A stretch of 64,000 bases of DNA from Dipteris shenzhenensis (GCA_047967505.1 CM106539.1); one strand, 5' to 3'; shown: positions 1 through 10,908, numbered from the stretch's first letter. The notes: generated by a model from the sequence alone, not told the origin. Translations and numbers: made by a program.

Positions 1-1001
1 TTGCTCTTAGGACTGGGCATTCATTTGCTGTATGATTTGCCAAGCAGTGTGGGCACCAGACGTTCTCGCCGTGGATATGTTTGAGTTGGCGGCTGAGACA
101 AGTGAAGTTTTTGATCCATGGCCTGCATCATATCTTCTTTCAGCTTCAAGGTCATGGCCTCGAGGCGATCTTGATTGGATGTTTCGGCAGTGTCCTTTGA
201 TTTACCTTTTTTCGAGCGCTTATCTCGTGTATTTGAGCTGGCATCATCACTGCTAGTGTCTGAATCTGTCCTGCCATCTTCTATGTCAATGGCTGCCGCA
301 TGAGCAGCACTGAATGTTTCATAGCTACTTATCTTTTTTATATCCTTGCAGATTTTCTTTCTTAGACCTGCTATGAACCATGCCGTGAGGTACTTTGCAT
401 CTGGGCGTGGGTCACATTTGGCGATCAATCTCTTCATCTTTCCCAGGTATGTGCGTACATCTTCCCTCCGGCCTTGTTCGATCTTGCTGAGTTAGAGAGC
501 CGAATCATCTTGTAGCCTCTCTGTCTGAAAGTGACGTTTGAATTCGGTTTGAAGTAGGTCCCATGTAGCACGTTCTTCCACAAGAAGGTCGAGGTACCAT
601 TCTGACGCCTCATCAGTTAAGGCCATTGGAAACCAAGCCACCTTAGTTTCATGGGATTGATCACCACCTGCTCGACATGCGGCATCAAAATGTTGGAGGA
701 AGTGAGCAGGGTCTCCCCTACCATTATATTTGGGAAGTTCCAGTTTTCCTAGGGGGCGTCGGCCGTGATTGTTGTGATTTCGTCGATTGAAGAAGTTGTC
801 AGCCTTGGCATCGAGCTCGATGTCCCCATCATGCTCAGGACGACGTCCAGCCATGTTGGGGCGTGGAGGAGTTAAAGGAAGTTGTTGAACCTCAGGGGGG
901 GATTCGGGGTAGAGGATTGGCGGGGGCGGTTGTTGCAGTGGAGTTAGTTGCGGATTGGGCGAGCGTTGGAGGCGAAGTCGTTGGCCGGAACGTAACTGCA
1001 T
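1..1001 (-). pseudogene. gag: Ty3/gypsy gag, interrupted by an in-frame stop
   Basis: Gag is the capsid and nucleocapsid precursor of the element. The first part (1001-492, 169 codons) starts in a Q/L/P-rich head and contains the retrotransposon-gag core: KLELPKYNGRGDPAHFL, then a region with W-x-P-M-A-L-T-D-E-A and W-Y-L, ending in F-K-R-H-F-Q. A TAA at 492-494 then interrupts it. The same frame continues at once (LSKIEQGRREDVRTYLGKM) through 437-21, with DPRPDAKYLTAWFIAGL and a Lys/Ser/Asp-rich tail. The matching frames on both sides show a single nonsense break, not two genes. No CCHC knuckle is reached before the next stop at 21-23. Confidence 0.85.
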
Positions 1002-1429
1002 GCAGATGGTGCGTGATTTGCCAAGGGTATCGCTACCCCAAGGGTGTTTGTGGAGGTGGTGTTGTTAGGAGAGTTAGAGTGATGTTAGTTTGTGTAGGGA
1101 CCATCGTGTTAATAATGTGCCTAAGATTGTCCTACGTGTGTAAGGAAATGTGCCGGTGCAGACGGATCGTTAATCGGAGGTCGCGGCGTGAAAATACGAG
1201 TGAATTAATGCAAAATGAGGCCCATACGGGGGCGCGAATGAACGTGTGCTAGGGATGCCGAAATGGTGTGAAATGGGCTGGAAAAATACCTCGTAACGTG
1301 GTGTTTCCGTGTGTGAAATCTGGCTTCAAATGGGGTTCAATTTGGGTCCCAAACGGATGAGTTTCGAGGGGTTAAAGGAGGGGTAAATTTGGCGTTTTGG
1401 GGGGTCCTAATGGTGGTGTGAATGGACTT

Positions 1430-1740
1430 TAAGTCCAACCGAGGGGGTGAAACCAAGTGAGTCTAGTTAGACTAACTAATTGAGGTCCTCCCAGTTACTG
1501 TAACTGGGAGGTTAACTAACTGTAGTTAGGTACTAACTGAAGAGTTAGTCTAACCTAACTGAGGGTTAACTAAACTAACCTAACCTCAGTTACTACTAAC
1601 CAAACCTATGTAGCTAATCTAACTGAGGTTAAATAACTAACCTAGGGTTAACTAACCTAACCTAACCTAACCTAACCTAACTTAGGTTAGCCAACTAACC
1701 TAACTGCAGTTAGTCACTAACCTAAGGTTAGTTTAGGTTA
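1430..1740. repeat. Degenerate CTAACC / TTAGTTAGG tandem tract
   Basis: About 310 bp made of variants of CTAACC, AACTAACC and ACTGAGGTTA, including a clean run of five CTAACC units near 1655-1680. It lies inside the gypsy leader, between gag and the G-rich tract. The 6-bp unit resembles, but is not, the plant telomere unit CCCTAAA. A similar tract lies at 13430-13612. Confidence 0.85.
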
Positions 1741-3210
1741 GGGTTTTTTTTTTTTTTTTGGGGTGGTTCTGAGGGGGGTTGCCCGACGGCGGCGCTTTTG
1801 AGGGGGGCTGCCCGACGGCGACGCCCTGGGGGGCTGCCCGAGGTGGCGCGGGGGAAAGGGGTGGCGCGGGGGCGGCGCCGCGCCGCGGGGGAGGTGGCGA
1901 GGGGAGTGGCGGGGGGTGCGTGGGGGAGGGGGCGGGGAGGCGGAGAGGGAGGGCGAGGGGGGTGGCGGAGGGAAGCGAGGGTGGCACGCGGGGGAGAGCG
2001 GGGGTGGCGCGGGGGGTTGTGAGCGGGGGGAGGGCGGGGGTGGCGAGGGGGGTTGTGAGCGGGGGGAGGGCGGGGGAGGGCGGGGGTGGCAAGGGGGGTT
2101 GTGAGTGGCGCGGGGGCGACGACGGGGGGCGGGGCGGCGCGCGCGGTCGGGGGGGTTGGGCGGCGCGCGCGGGCAGGGATGCGCGGGCGGGGTTGGGCGG
2201 GGGAGGGGGTTCGTGGCAGTGGGTGAGGGGGCGCCACCGCTGGCGGCTCGGTCGCTAGCGGGGCGGGGGTTGTGAGCGGGGGCGGGGCGGGGGATGGCAA
2301 GCGGCGGGGTGGGGCGGCGGACACAGCGCCATCGCGGGCTGGGCTGGGGTGGGACGCAGAGCCGCCGCGGGGCGGCCGGGGGGAAAAAAGGGGGGGTTTT
2401 GGGTTGACAGAGAGGGGGGTAAGGGGGAGAGAGAGAGGGGGTGGGGGAGAGGGAAGAGAGGAGAGAGTGAGAGAGAGAGAGGGGGTGGGGGAGAGAACGA
2501 GGGGGAGAGAGGAGAGAGTGAGAGAGAGAGAGGGGGTGGGAGAGAGAACGAGGGGGAGAGAGGAGAGAGTGAGGGGGGGAGGTGGAGAGAGAGAAGAGAG
2601 AGAGAGAGGGGAAAAAGGGGAGAGAGGAGAGAGAAAGGAGAGAGAAGGTGGAGGGAGAGAGAGAGAAAGAGAGAGAAAGGGGGAGGGGGGGAGGGGGGAA
2701 GGGGTGGTGGAGGGGGAGGGGGAGGGGGGGAGGTGGTGGTGGAGAGGGGGAGGGGGTGGTGGAGGGGGAGGGGGAGAGGGGGAGGTGGTGGTGGAGGGGG
2801 AGGGGGAGGGGGGAGGTGGTGGTGGAGAGGGGGAGGGGGTGGTGGAGGGGAGGGGGAGAGGGGGAGGTGGTGTAGATGGAGGGGGAGGTGGAGGGGGGAG
2901 GTGGTGGTGGAGATGGAGGGGAAGGGGGGAGGGGAAGGTGGAGGGGGGAGGTGGTGGTGGAGATGAAGGGGGAGGGGGGAGGTGGTGGTGGAGGGGGAGG
3001 GGGAGAGGGGGGATGGAGATGAAGGGGGAGAGGGGGAGGTGGTGGTGGAGGGGGAGGGGGAAGGTGGTGGTGGAGGGGGAGGGGGAGAGGGGGGGGTGGA
3101 GATGAAGGGGGAGAGGGGGAGGTGGTGGTGGAGGGGGGAGGGGGAGAGAGGGGTGGAGATGAAGGGGGGGAGGGGGAGGTGGTGGTGAAGGGGGAGGGGA
3201 GAGGTGTAAA
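1741..3210. repeat. G/GA-rich low-complexity tract in the gypsy leader
   Basis: Begins with a 17-T run beside GGGG, then ~600 bp of GGGGTGGCG-type sequence, then nearly 900 bp of purine-only DNA made of GAGAGAGGG and GGGGGAGGTGGTGGTGGAG units in irregular tandem. Open frames of several hundred codons on both strands (for example 1728-3365, minus) are pure compositional artefacts of Pro/Ser or Gly/Arg runs. Dense runs of four or more G on the plus strand could form quadruplex or triplex DNA; that is inference. Confidence 0.85.
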
Positions 3211-3510
3211 CAAGAGCAAAAAACCTGAAAGACGGAAATTGAAAAGCAGGGAGAAGTGGTCACCTGATCGCTCTCCAAGTCTTTCTCGATGTAACGGGAT
3301 TGTCGCGGAACAATGGACGGTGGGTAGAAGGCTAGGTCATCGCTGCGAGAAGGGCTCGATGTCACTTACATGGCGAGGATAGGAGTAAGGGGGCGGTCGA
3401 TGGAGAGGGAGGAGTGTCTTGCGTGGGGCTCGGAATGAGGAAGAGAATGGAGGCAAAAAGTGAAAGATGAAGAATGAGGGGGGGTGGAGTAGGTTTTTAT
3501 AGGTTTGGAT

Positions 3511-3550
3511 TTTAGGTTTAGGGTTTAGGTTTAGGGTTTAACCCTAAACT
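3511..3550. repeat. Short telomere-like tract
   Basis: Contains alternating AGGTTTAGGGTTT units and then the inverse AACCCTAAAC, so about three TTTAGGG-like units meet one CCCTAAA-like unit head to head. It is too short for a telomere and lies inside a retrotransposon leader. It supports a plant origin only weakly. Confidence 0.6.
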
Positions 3551-3865
3551 CTTCCCGAGCCATAACTCTTTATGGAGAGCTCGGTTTGCCTTTCTGTAAA
3601 AAGGTAAAATGATCGAAATTGAAAGCTCTACGCAACCGTGTCCACTACCTAGCCTGATTGTAGATCATGTGGCTTCTATTTAAGAAATTAAGAAAATTTC
3701 TTAAGGTAGTAACCCCAAGTGGATGTTTGGGGTTGATATGTTTGGCTAGAATTGGAAAAAATTTTTACTCTCCTTGCCCTTGAGTGTTATGTTCATGAAA
3801 GTTTGAAGTAGTGACTTGTTTTACACCTACCTACGCATGTTTACTCGCTACTTGAGATGCTAGTC

Positions 3866-3883
3866 TCCCCGGCAGCGGCGCCA
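3866..3883 (-). promoter_or_regulatory. Primer binding site, tRNA-Asp type (gypsy)
   Basis: The minus strand reads TGGCGCCGCTGCCGGGGA, two bases after the LTR end (CCAACA). This 18-nt motif is the form complementary to the 3' end of tRNA-Asp, used by several plant Ty3/gypsy groups for minus-strand priming. Its spacing from the LTR fixes the LTR boundary at 3886. Confidence 0.85.
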
Positions 3884-3885
3884 AA

Positions 3886-4873
3886 TGTTGGCTCTTTCCT
3901 ACTGCTTTCGTAGGAAGAGCTGGGTATTCTATGTTGCAGGGTTCCGAGGCTTTTTGTCACCTACAGATATATTGGAATTGTCGTTGTAGTATATGTGTAG
4001 CTTAGGACCTCGAGTCGTGTTCCGGTGAGAGACGTAGGCTTAAGTGTGGTAAGCAAACAAAGTGCAAGCATGTGTAAAAGGCACGTAAACCATCGTTGTT
4101 GGGGTAATGAAGGCTTTCGCCTTCCTTGGGGGTTGTAGGGTTTAGAAAGAGTTCCAGGGTTTAGAAGGAGGTACCAAGGTTTAGAAGGAGTCCAGGGTTA
4201 GAAGGAGGATCCAAGGTTCAGAGTAGAGTACATGGTGGAGAACTCATCTCCCTCGTAGATCATGGAGTTTAAGGTTTTAGGAAAGCATAGGAGTGGGAGA
4301 GGAAGAAGGTGTAAGAGCATGGGTGAAGGAAGAGAGAGAGGAGGAAGGAGGAGGAGGGAAGAGGAGGAGGGAGAGGGAGGAGAGAGGAGGAGGAGGAGGA
4401 GGGAGGAGGAGGAGGAGGAGGAGGAGGGAGGAGGAGGAGAAGGAGGAAGGATAAGGAGGGAGGAGGAGAGGGAGAGGGTGGGTTACAGGGTTGGAGGAGA
4501 GGGGAGAAGGGTTGCAAGGTTAGGACATGCTTTTGGATGTGTAGTGCAAGGAAGCATGGACACTTGAGACAAATGCTTGGAATACCAATGTAGACTCAAC
4601 ACAATGCCCCAAGAGTGTGGGCTTCATTCCATTATGGGGTATTTATACAAGTTGGAGAGCTTCTCTCTCACAAAGTTGTATCACAAAGTTGTAACACCTT
4701 CTCTCTCTACATGTAGAAGTTGTAACACAAAGTTGTTACACAAAGTTGTAACACAAAGTTGTAACACAAAGTTGTGTCAAGAAGTTGTAACACAAAGTTG
4801 TAAGACAAAGTTGTATCACAAAGTTGTATCACCTTCTCTTTCTTCATAAGTTCATGTTGGCACAGAGTCAACA
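3886..4873 (-). repeat. 5' LTR of the gypsy element (988 bp)
   Basis: Starts TGTTGGCTC and ends GTCAACA on the plus strand. It aligns along its length, inverted, with the solo LTR at 34031-35180. It contains three internal tandem arrays: ~20-bp units of the CCAGGGTTTAGAAGGAG type (about 4136-4225), a GGA/GAG microsatellite (4325-4480) and a 13-bp array (4670-4850). On its sense (minus) strand a TATAAATA box lies at 4640-4647, between the 13-bp array and the GGA tract, a plausible U3/R promoter. Confidence 0.85.
4670..4852. repeat. 13-bp tandem array inside the gypsy LTR
   Basis: Roughly a dozen imperfect copies of ACAAAGTTGTAAC, broken by short CTTCTCTCT inserts. The same unit, inverted, occurs in the solo LTR at 34074-34315. 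Arrays in the U3 part of an LTR upstream of the TATA box often act as transcription enhancers; that role here is inference. Confidence 0.8.
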
Positions 4874-4985
4874 GTTTTGTTGAGCATGGTAAGAATCGAG
4901 ATGCATTTCATGGATGGTGTCCATCAACAACGCAACAAGATTGGATTGTAGTATTTCTAAAAATTTGAACCACCACGAGCATTGC
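4874..4985. repeat. Partial ~250-bp satellite unit, left of copia A
   Basis: Matches the second half of the units at 10909-11605: GAGCATGGTAAGAATC, GGATGGTGTCCATCAACAA and TTTGAACCACCA occur in the same order. The gypsy LTR ends at 4873 and copia A begins at 4986, so this 112-bp piece is satellite left between two insertions. Confidence 0.85.
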
Positions 4986-5166
4986 TGAGAGTGTTCTCAA
5001 CGGAAGCAAGAATGGAAGAAGGAGAGAGAGCGAGAGAGAGAGACAGAGAGCCACACAAGTTTTGGTGGGTGCAGAACCACCCTAATCTTCTTTTTCATTC
5101 ATTTATATATGTGTTTGAGTATTGTACATAACTGGGGTTAAGGCACAGTGACCTTTAACCCCCACA
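4986..5166 (-). repeat. 3' LTR of copia A (181 bp)
   Basis: Plus strand runs from TGAGAGTGTTCTC to CCCCCACA. It is preceded by the target duplication ATTGC. An ATTTATATATG tract gives a minus-strand TATA-like box near 5099-5107. I found no difference from the 5' LTR by eye. Confidence 0.95.
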
Positions 5167-5219
5167 ACCTCCCACTTAAAGGACAATGTGCCTTTAAGGG
5201 AGAACAACCAGTGAGCATA

Positions 5220-6833
5220 CTATCCAATGCCCATCAATACACGATAATACTCAAACTGCTGACTAGGTAGACTCTTCGTCAGCATATCTGCAGGGTTATC
5301 ATCTGTATGAACCTTGACAAGCTCTATGCGCTTGTCCTCAAGTACCTCCCTGATGAAATGGTACCTGACCTCAATGTGTTTGGTCTTTGCATGAAAGACC
5401 GGATTCCGTGCTAGCTGAATAGCACTCATGGAATCACTATGCAATGTCGGTACACCTGTATGAATCCCCAAATCTCCCACTAGCCGATCAAGCCATATAG
5501 CCTCCTTGCAACCCTCTATGGCTGCAACATACTCAGCCTCTGTGGTAGACAAAGCCACGCACTTCTGTGCACGAGACATCCATGACACTGCACCACCTGC
5601 AAAGGTGAACACATAACCAGAAGTGGATCTCCTACTATCCACATGCCCTGCATAGTCTGAATCTGTGTACCCAAGTACACGCATGTCTCCTTTACCAAAG
5701 GAAATGCACATCTCCTTGGTACCCTTCATGTACCTCATGATGCACTTAACTGCCTCCCAATGCCTCTTTCCTGGATTAGCCATATACCGGCTAACAACTC
5801 CCACTGCAAATGCAATGTTTGGTCTAGTAGCTATCATAGCATACATAAGACTCCCAACCGTTGATGCATAAGGAACCTTGGCCATCATGGCCTTCTCCTC
5901 ATCTGATTTGGGACTATTTGTATGACTCAGTTTCACATATGGAGGCAATGGAGTACTCACTGCCTTCCCCCCCTCCATATTGAAACGCTGCAATACTTTT
6001 GTAACATACTCTTTTTGTGAAAGCCAAAGGAGTTTCCTACTCCGATCACGCGTGATGCGCATACCAAGAATATGACCTGCAAATCCCAAATCCTTCATAT
6101 CAAAGACCTCATGCAACTTGGCCTTTAATGCATCTAGCTCATAAGTGTTCTTGCTAGCCAATAGCATATCATCCACATATAGTGCCAAGATTATCAGGCT
6201 ATTATCCTTAGCCCTTTTAGTGTAGAGGCAGTGATCAATTTCACTCCTTCTAAAACCCTGGGACCGAATGAAAGCATCAAACTTCTGATACCATTCTCTA
6301 GGTGCTTGCTTAAGACCATAGAGACTCTTTTTTAGCTTGCAAACTAAATGCTCTTTGCCCTTTTCTTCAAAGCCTTCCGGCTGCACCATGTAAATTTCCT
6401 CATGCAAATCCCCATGCAAGAAAGCTGTCTTGACATCCATTTGCATAAGCTCCATATCCTCTATTGCCACTAGTCCAAGCATGCATCCAAGTGTGGTCAT
6501 CTTCACAACCGGAGAGAATATCTCATCAAAGTCCACACCCTTCTCTTGCTTGAACCCTTTAGCAACCAAACGGGCCTTGTACCTAGGCACATCATCACCT
6601 GTGACCTTCATTTTGTAGACCCATTTACATGGCAATGCTTTCTTTCCATGTGGCAAAGAAACCAAGTCCCAAGTCTTATTCTTCATAAGTGAACTCATCT
6701 CTGATTGCATAGCATACTCCGACTTGCGTTGATCCTCACGCATCATAGCCTCTCTGTAGCAAGAAGGCTCCCCGCAATCAGTAAGCATCACATAGTCTAC
6801 CCTTGGAACAAACCTATCAGGCGGTCTAGACAC
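5220..6833 (-). pseudogene. pol: Copia A reverse transcriptase-RNase H segment
   Basis: A 537-codon open frame with the Ty1/copia RT (RVT_2). Visible motifs: WVYKMK and YKARLVAKGF near residues 71-94, MDVKTAFLHGDL (132-143) with the first catalytic Asp, [11 protein letters not shown] (171-181), and YVDD (219-222). RNase H follows: TDSDYAG with D391, ALSTTEAEY with E434, HSDSMS with D467, then the NPADMLTKSLP tail. This part has no internal stop. It starts at a GTG because a 1-nt deletion near 6834, relative to copia B, separates it from the integrase frame; the natural product would be one Gag-Pol polyprotein. Confidence 0.9.
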
Positions 6834-7684
6834 TCAGATGATCTTCTCAATGGCATTTCAGCTTGCTGTCCCACTTGCATATCAGCCACATTTGGCTCAT
6901 CATTTCCACCAATAGATGATCCATCATCTACCCTTGATTGTATACCTGTGGGAGTACTTGGTTGTACCATTTCTTGCACATTTGGTGCATGGACAGCTTG
7001 CTGTCTATCAACATAGGCAGGTGGATTCACATCCTGGAAAGTGATTCTCCTCATTTCCACATCCCTCATGGGTGCCTTATGCATCTTCTTCTCATTGAAG
7101 ACCACATCATGGCTGCGTATGATCTTCTTTGCTTCTGGATCCCAGAGACGATAGCCCATCTCTCCACTTTCACCATAACCTAGAAAGATGCATTTCCTAG
7201 ACTTAGGATCTAGCTTCTTTCGAAGCTCTTTTGGCACATGTGCATATGCCTCACATTCAAATATACGCAAATGAGAGTAAGAGGGCTTCTTGCCACTCCA
7301 TGCCTCTTAGGGAATACCACCATCCAAACTCTTACTAGGTGATCTATTGATCACATGCACTGCAGTCTTCATTGCCTCAGCCCAAAAACCACCAGAAAGA
7401 CTTGCATTGGAAAGCATGCATTGCAACCTTTCTTGAATGGTACGGTTCATCTTTTCTGCAACTGGATTTTGCTCTGGAGTACGAGGGGATGTGAGCTCCC
7501 TCTTAATCCCACGTGTATCACAGAAATGCTGAAAGTCATGAGAGAGATACTCTCCACCATTGTCAGTCCGTAGGCATTTAAGCATTCTACCTGACTGATT
7601 CTCAACCAAGGCCAACCATTTCTGAAATACCTGGAACACATCACTCTTCCGAGCTATAGCATCCGAGCTATAGCATAAGCCCAC
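6797..7684 (-). pseudogene. pol: Copia A integrase core and C-terminus, broken
   Basis: 7684-7307 carries KCLRTDNGGEYLSHDF (second catalytic Asp) and TPEQNPVAEKMNRTIQERL (Glu) of the DDE core. A TAA at 7307-7309 replaces the GAA (Glu) seen in copia B (GIP-EEAW). The frame resumes at 7270-6797 with SHLRIFECEAYAHVPKEL, SRKCIFLGYGESGEMGYRL and the acidic linker to RT. At the upstream end a 14-bp tandem duplication (7649-7662 and 7663-7676) shifts the frame, so the start at 7684 is an artefact. Confidence 0.85.
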
Positions 7685-9033
7685 ACTTTCCTAGTTGCAT
7701 CATCAATGAATGTCACATAGTATTCAGCCCCGCCTAATGACCGTGTAGGCATGGGACCACATACGTCTGAATGCACCAAATCAAGCATTTCAAACTCTTT
7801 CTTTCCCCTTCTTTTATGGGCTGATTTAGTCTGCTTCCCATAGAGACAGTGCTCACAAAATTCAAAATCAGAGAAACTCAAATGCGGTACATAACCCAAA
7901 CGGCATAAGAGTTTCATTCCATTCTGGCTCATGTGCCCCAACCTGCAATGCCACAAAGAAGTGCTTGGCTGCTCGGTTATTGCAACAACATGATCAAATA
8001 CCTCTGATACATGTAAGGGATACAAAGTCCCACACTTGGCACCCCTGGCCAAAAGCATAGAGCCCTTCTGAATTTTCCAACTCTGAAAGCCAAAAGTGGT
8101 GTGAAAACCAGCATCATCTAGCTGACCCACTGAAATAAGACTCTTGGTCAGCTTAGGCACATGTCTCACATGTTTCAAAACAAATGCAGACCCATTTGCA
8201 AAAGAAAACTTTATGTCACCTGCTCCCACTATGTCACATGCATAGTCATTTCCAAGATGCACACAAGCTATCTTTCCACTATCATAAGTGGAGAACCATT
8301 CCCTATGGGGAGTAACATGGAATGAAGCACCAGAATCCAAAATCCAATCCTGGGAATATGCATCATCTGAAGTGGCAAGCAACTCTACAGATAAACTAGA
8401 CATGAAGAGAACATCATTGACACTATCATGTGTGACTGCATTGATCTCCTCGATCTTCACTTTTCCTTTGTCCTCCCTTGGACTCTCTTCCTTTTGATTT
8501 GCACCCCAATTTGCATTCTTTTTCTTATCCTTTTGCTCTCTTTTCAGCTTGTAGTAATCCTTTTTCATATGGCCCTTCTTGCCACAATGGTAACACTCAA
8601 TGTTCCGTGCCCTGGATTTGCTACGAGACTTCCCTCTTTCTTGGGACTTCCCCCCGAACTGTGATCTGCCCCTTTGCATATTTAAGGCTGCATCCTGCTT
8701 GTTGCCATCCATAGACTTCCGTCTAATCTCCTCGGCCAAAAAGCTACCCACAACATCATCAAATTTCAGTACTCCACCAGGTGCAGAGTTACTGACAGCT
8801 GTACGGAAGGTATCCCATGAGGATGGCAATGAACATAAGAGAAATATTGCCTTAGTCTCCACATCAAAATTCATTTTCTGAGCCTGAAGCTGGCTGAAAA
8901 TAATATTGAATTCATTCAAGTGAGAAGCAATGGAGACCCCTTCCTTCATCTGCAGCTCAAACAACCTCTTCATGAGGTAAACTTTATTAGAGGCAGTTTC
9001 CTTCTCATAAGTGGCACACAGTTTCTTCCACAA
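7654..9033 (-). pseudogene. gag-pol: Copia A gag, protease and integrase N-terminus
   Basis: 459 codons. Residues 1-110 are the UBN2-type capsid region (LMKRLFELQMKEGVSIASHL, LCSLPSSWDTFRTAV). The zinc knuckle is C147-x2-C150-x4-H155-x4-Y160: the last Cys is Tyr, whereas copia B keeps Cys. The protease active site is DWILDSGASFH (D233). The pre-integrase HHCC is H362, H367, C393, C396, followed by LVHSDVCGP with the first catalytic Asp of integrase (D423) and YYVTFIDDATRKVWAY. The frame ends in the 14-bp duplication. Confidence 0.9.
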
Positions 9034-9049
9034 ATCTTCTGTAGTCTGC

Positions 9050-9319
9050 TCATTTACTAATGTGAAATAAACTGACTCTGCAAGAAAGTCTAATAGTAGA
9101 CTTTGCTAATGCATCCAACTCATTCCAATCATCCTCAAACATATTTGCAGGCTTAGCTTCAATCCCTGCCAAGGGTTTAATCTGCTTCTTTTGAATAAGC
9201 ACATCCCTTATCTGTTTTTTCCACAAAGAAAAGTTTGTCCCATCAAACTTTTTAATGCTGGAAAACTCCTTTTCAGGCATGGAAGAGGATGCCATGATGC
9301 AAATAAAGCAAAATCCCAA
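9050..9319 (-). pseudogene. gag: Copia A gag N-terminus
   Basis: Starts MGFCFICIMASSSMPEKEF, more likely at the internal MASSS. It contains KKFDGTNFSLWKKQIRDVL, the conserved start of copia Gag. After KSTIRL a 2-nt deletion near 9090, relative to copia B (where the frame reads on to a VNEQTTKDLWKKLCAT segment), shifts the frame. The rest of gag resumes at 9033. In copia B the same N-terminus is open. Confidence 0.85.
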
Positions 9320-10712
9320 ATGCTAGTGCCTGCAAGAGAGAATCACACCAAATACCAGGTGCACCCAAATGTGTATGCCACAATAGAGTGAAATATCACC
9401 AAAACTCAAAACTCAAAGCATCTGACTCATGTGCATATACTATGCATCCATATGAGCAAATCTGGCCCAAAAGAAAATGCCAATAAGTGCCAAATGACTC
9501 AAGCATAAACACTGTCCACTGGCATATGCATCAATAATGTCTCATCCAAGAGAGCATAGCACTATCAGTGCATCACCTGCAATGTGTCAAAGCTGTCCCT
9601 CAGCTTAAAATAGCATCCATGTGCAAAGCGTCCATAAAAAATAGCATCCCACAAGGCAATTTGGGCCTATCAGCGCATCCAACAAGGACCGCAATGCATC
9701 CAAATGGCCTATAAATCATCCACTGTAACCCAATGCATACCACGAATGAGCGCACACTGCTCAAACTGCAACCAGAGTGATCTGCATAAGGTATACTCAA
9801 GAAATCATAGTCCCACGGTAATGAGCGCTACTGAAAATAGAACCTGAGATGCTTCAAAACATGGGCGCCATTGCATAATCGGACTCAGCAAGAAAATCTG
9901 CAAATATCTCTCTTCTGCCAGAACTCCAAAATCCCAACCGATGAGTGAGAAATGGGAGTCAACACTTATCCACTGCCATGTGGCATAAATCTAAGGTTTC
10001 AAAACCTTAGTATGAAAAAATGCATAACAGAGAGACGAAATCGAATACACAGAGATTTATAACTCTGAAAATCCTCCACCGAATCACGCAAGAACTGATA
10101 GGTAGGGGTTTTTGGGCATCCGGAACGCAATGGGACAGACGGTTTTGGAAACCGTGGCCTCAATCACTGGGTCCAACACACAGACTGAAAAACGTTTTTG
10201 GAAACAGAGCTATCTGTAAACTCCACCGGAGTGCGAATGATGAGCAACATAGAAGTTTTAGGATCTCCTGAGTCCACCGGAACTGACAGATCTGCAAATG
10301 GTTGCTCCAAACTTGAGTTCCAACACCCGGGCAAAAAACGCAGGAACTGACACAGTGAGTCAGAAATCCAATGAAATGATTTCAGATTCAAGAATGAAGG
10401 TGTTTCCAAGCTCCTGAAGTAATGTGGACACCAAAAGCAAGTAATAGTTGCCTCTACAAGTCAATACGGAGTCTCTGTCATCGAACGGAACAGGGAAAAG
10501 CTCAAAAAACGACTTTTTCTTTGAAAGCTCTTAACAGGCTCTCAAAACCACTTCGCAAAGCCAAAGTGACTTTTCCAAAGGTTCCTCCAAGGTCTCTGCA
10601 CACTCGAATGCAAGTAAAGTCACCCACAAAGCTTCCCACAGAGCTTCTCCTTCCTCCCACAGAGCTGCTGAGCTTCAAGCATTCATTCACGCACGCTCAG
10701 CCAGATCACCCG

Positions 10713-10725
10713 GGCTCTGATACCA
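10713..10725 (-). promoter_or_regulatory. Primer binding site of copia A (tRNA-iMet)
   Basis: The minus strand reads TGGTATCAGAGCC two bases after the 5' LTR. This is the canonical plant copia site complementary to initiator-Met tRNA. Confidence 0.95.
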
Positions 10726-10727
10726 GT

Positions 10728-10908
10728 TGAGAGTGTTCTCAACGGAAGCAAGAATGGAAGAAGGAGAGAGAGCGAGAGAGAGAGACAGAGAGCCACACAA
10801 GTTTTGGTGGGTGCAGAACCACCCTAATCTTCTTTTTCATTCATTTATATATGTGTTTGAGTATTGTACATAACTGGGGTTAAGGCACAGTGACCTTTAA
10901 CCCCCACA
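10728..10908 (-). repeat. 5' LTR of copia A (181 bp)
   Basis: Same limits and apparently the same sequence as the 3' LTR at 4986-5166. It is followed by ATTGC (10909-10913), the second copy of the target duplication, which is the start of a satellite unit. Confidence 0.95.

Larger units (their letters stand above)
1..4873 (-). mobile_element. Ty3/gypsy LTR retrotransposon, 5' part, cut by window edge
   Basis: Reading the minus strand, the order is LTR (4873-3886), a 2-nt spacer, an 18-nt primer binding site (3883-3866), a long low-complexity leader (about 3865-1002), then gag (1001 onward, running off the window). The LTR ends in the TG...CA form. A related solo LTR lies at 34031-35180 in the opposite orientation, which fixes the LTR limits. 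The 3' LTR and pol lie outside the window, so the target-site duplication cannot be checked; the base 3' of the LTR begins gtttt and lies inside the ~250-bp satellite. The primer site matches the tRNA-Asp type known from the Tat/Athila side of plant Ty3/gypsy. Lineage is inference from primer site and long leader only. Confidence 0.85.
4986..10908 (-). mobile_element. Copia element A, full length (5923 bp)
   Basis: Complete Ty1/copia structure on the minus strand: LTRs at 4986-5166 and 10728-10908, flanked by a 5-bp duplication ATTGC (4981-4985 and 10909-10913), iMet primer site at 10713-10725, and a purine tract (minus AAGTGGGAGGT, 5167-5177) beside the 3' LTR. The two LTRs look identical base for base, so the insertion is recent. 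Coding order is gag, protease, integrase, RT, RNase H. The polyprotein is broken in at least four places (frameshifts near 9090, 7649-7676 and 6834; stop at 7307-7309), so this copy is not autonomous. Copia B (26520-32296) belongs to the same family. Confidence 0.95.

Noticed and set aside
1728-3365. 545-codon proline-rich open frame (minus) and several Gly/Arg-rich frames (plus)
   Set aside because: They come from G/GA-only DNA with few possible stop codons; all frames on both strands are open and no domain is visible.
3511-3550. Interstitial telomere
   Set aside because: Only three or four degenerate units, inside a retrotransposon leader.
4670-4852. Independent minisatellite locus
   Set aside because: The array is part of the gypsy LTR and recurs in the solo LTR at 34074-34315.
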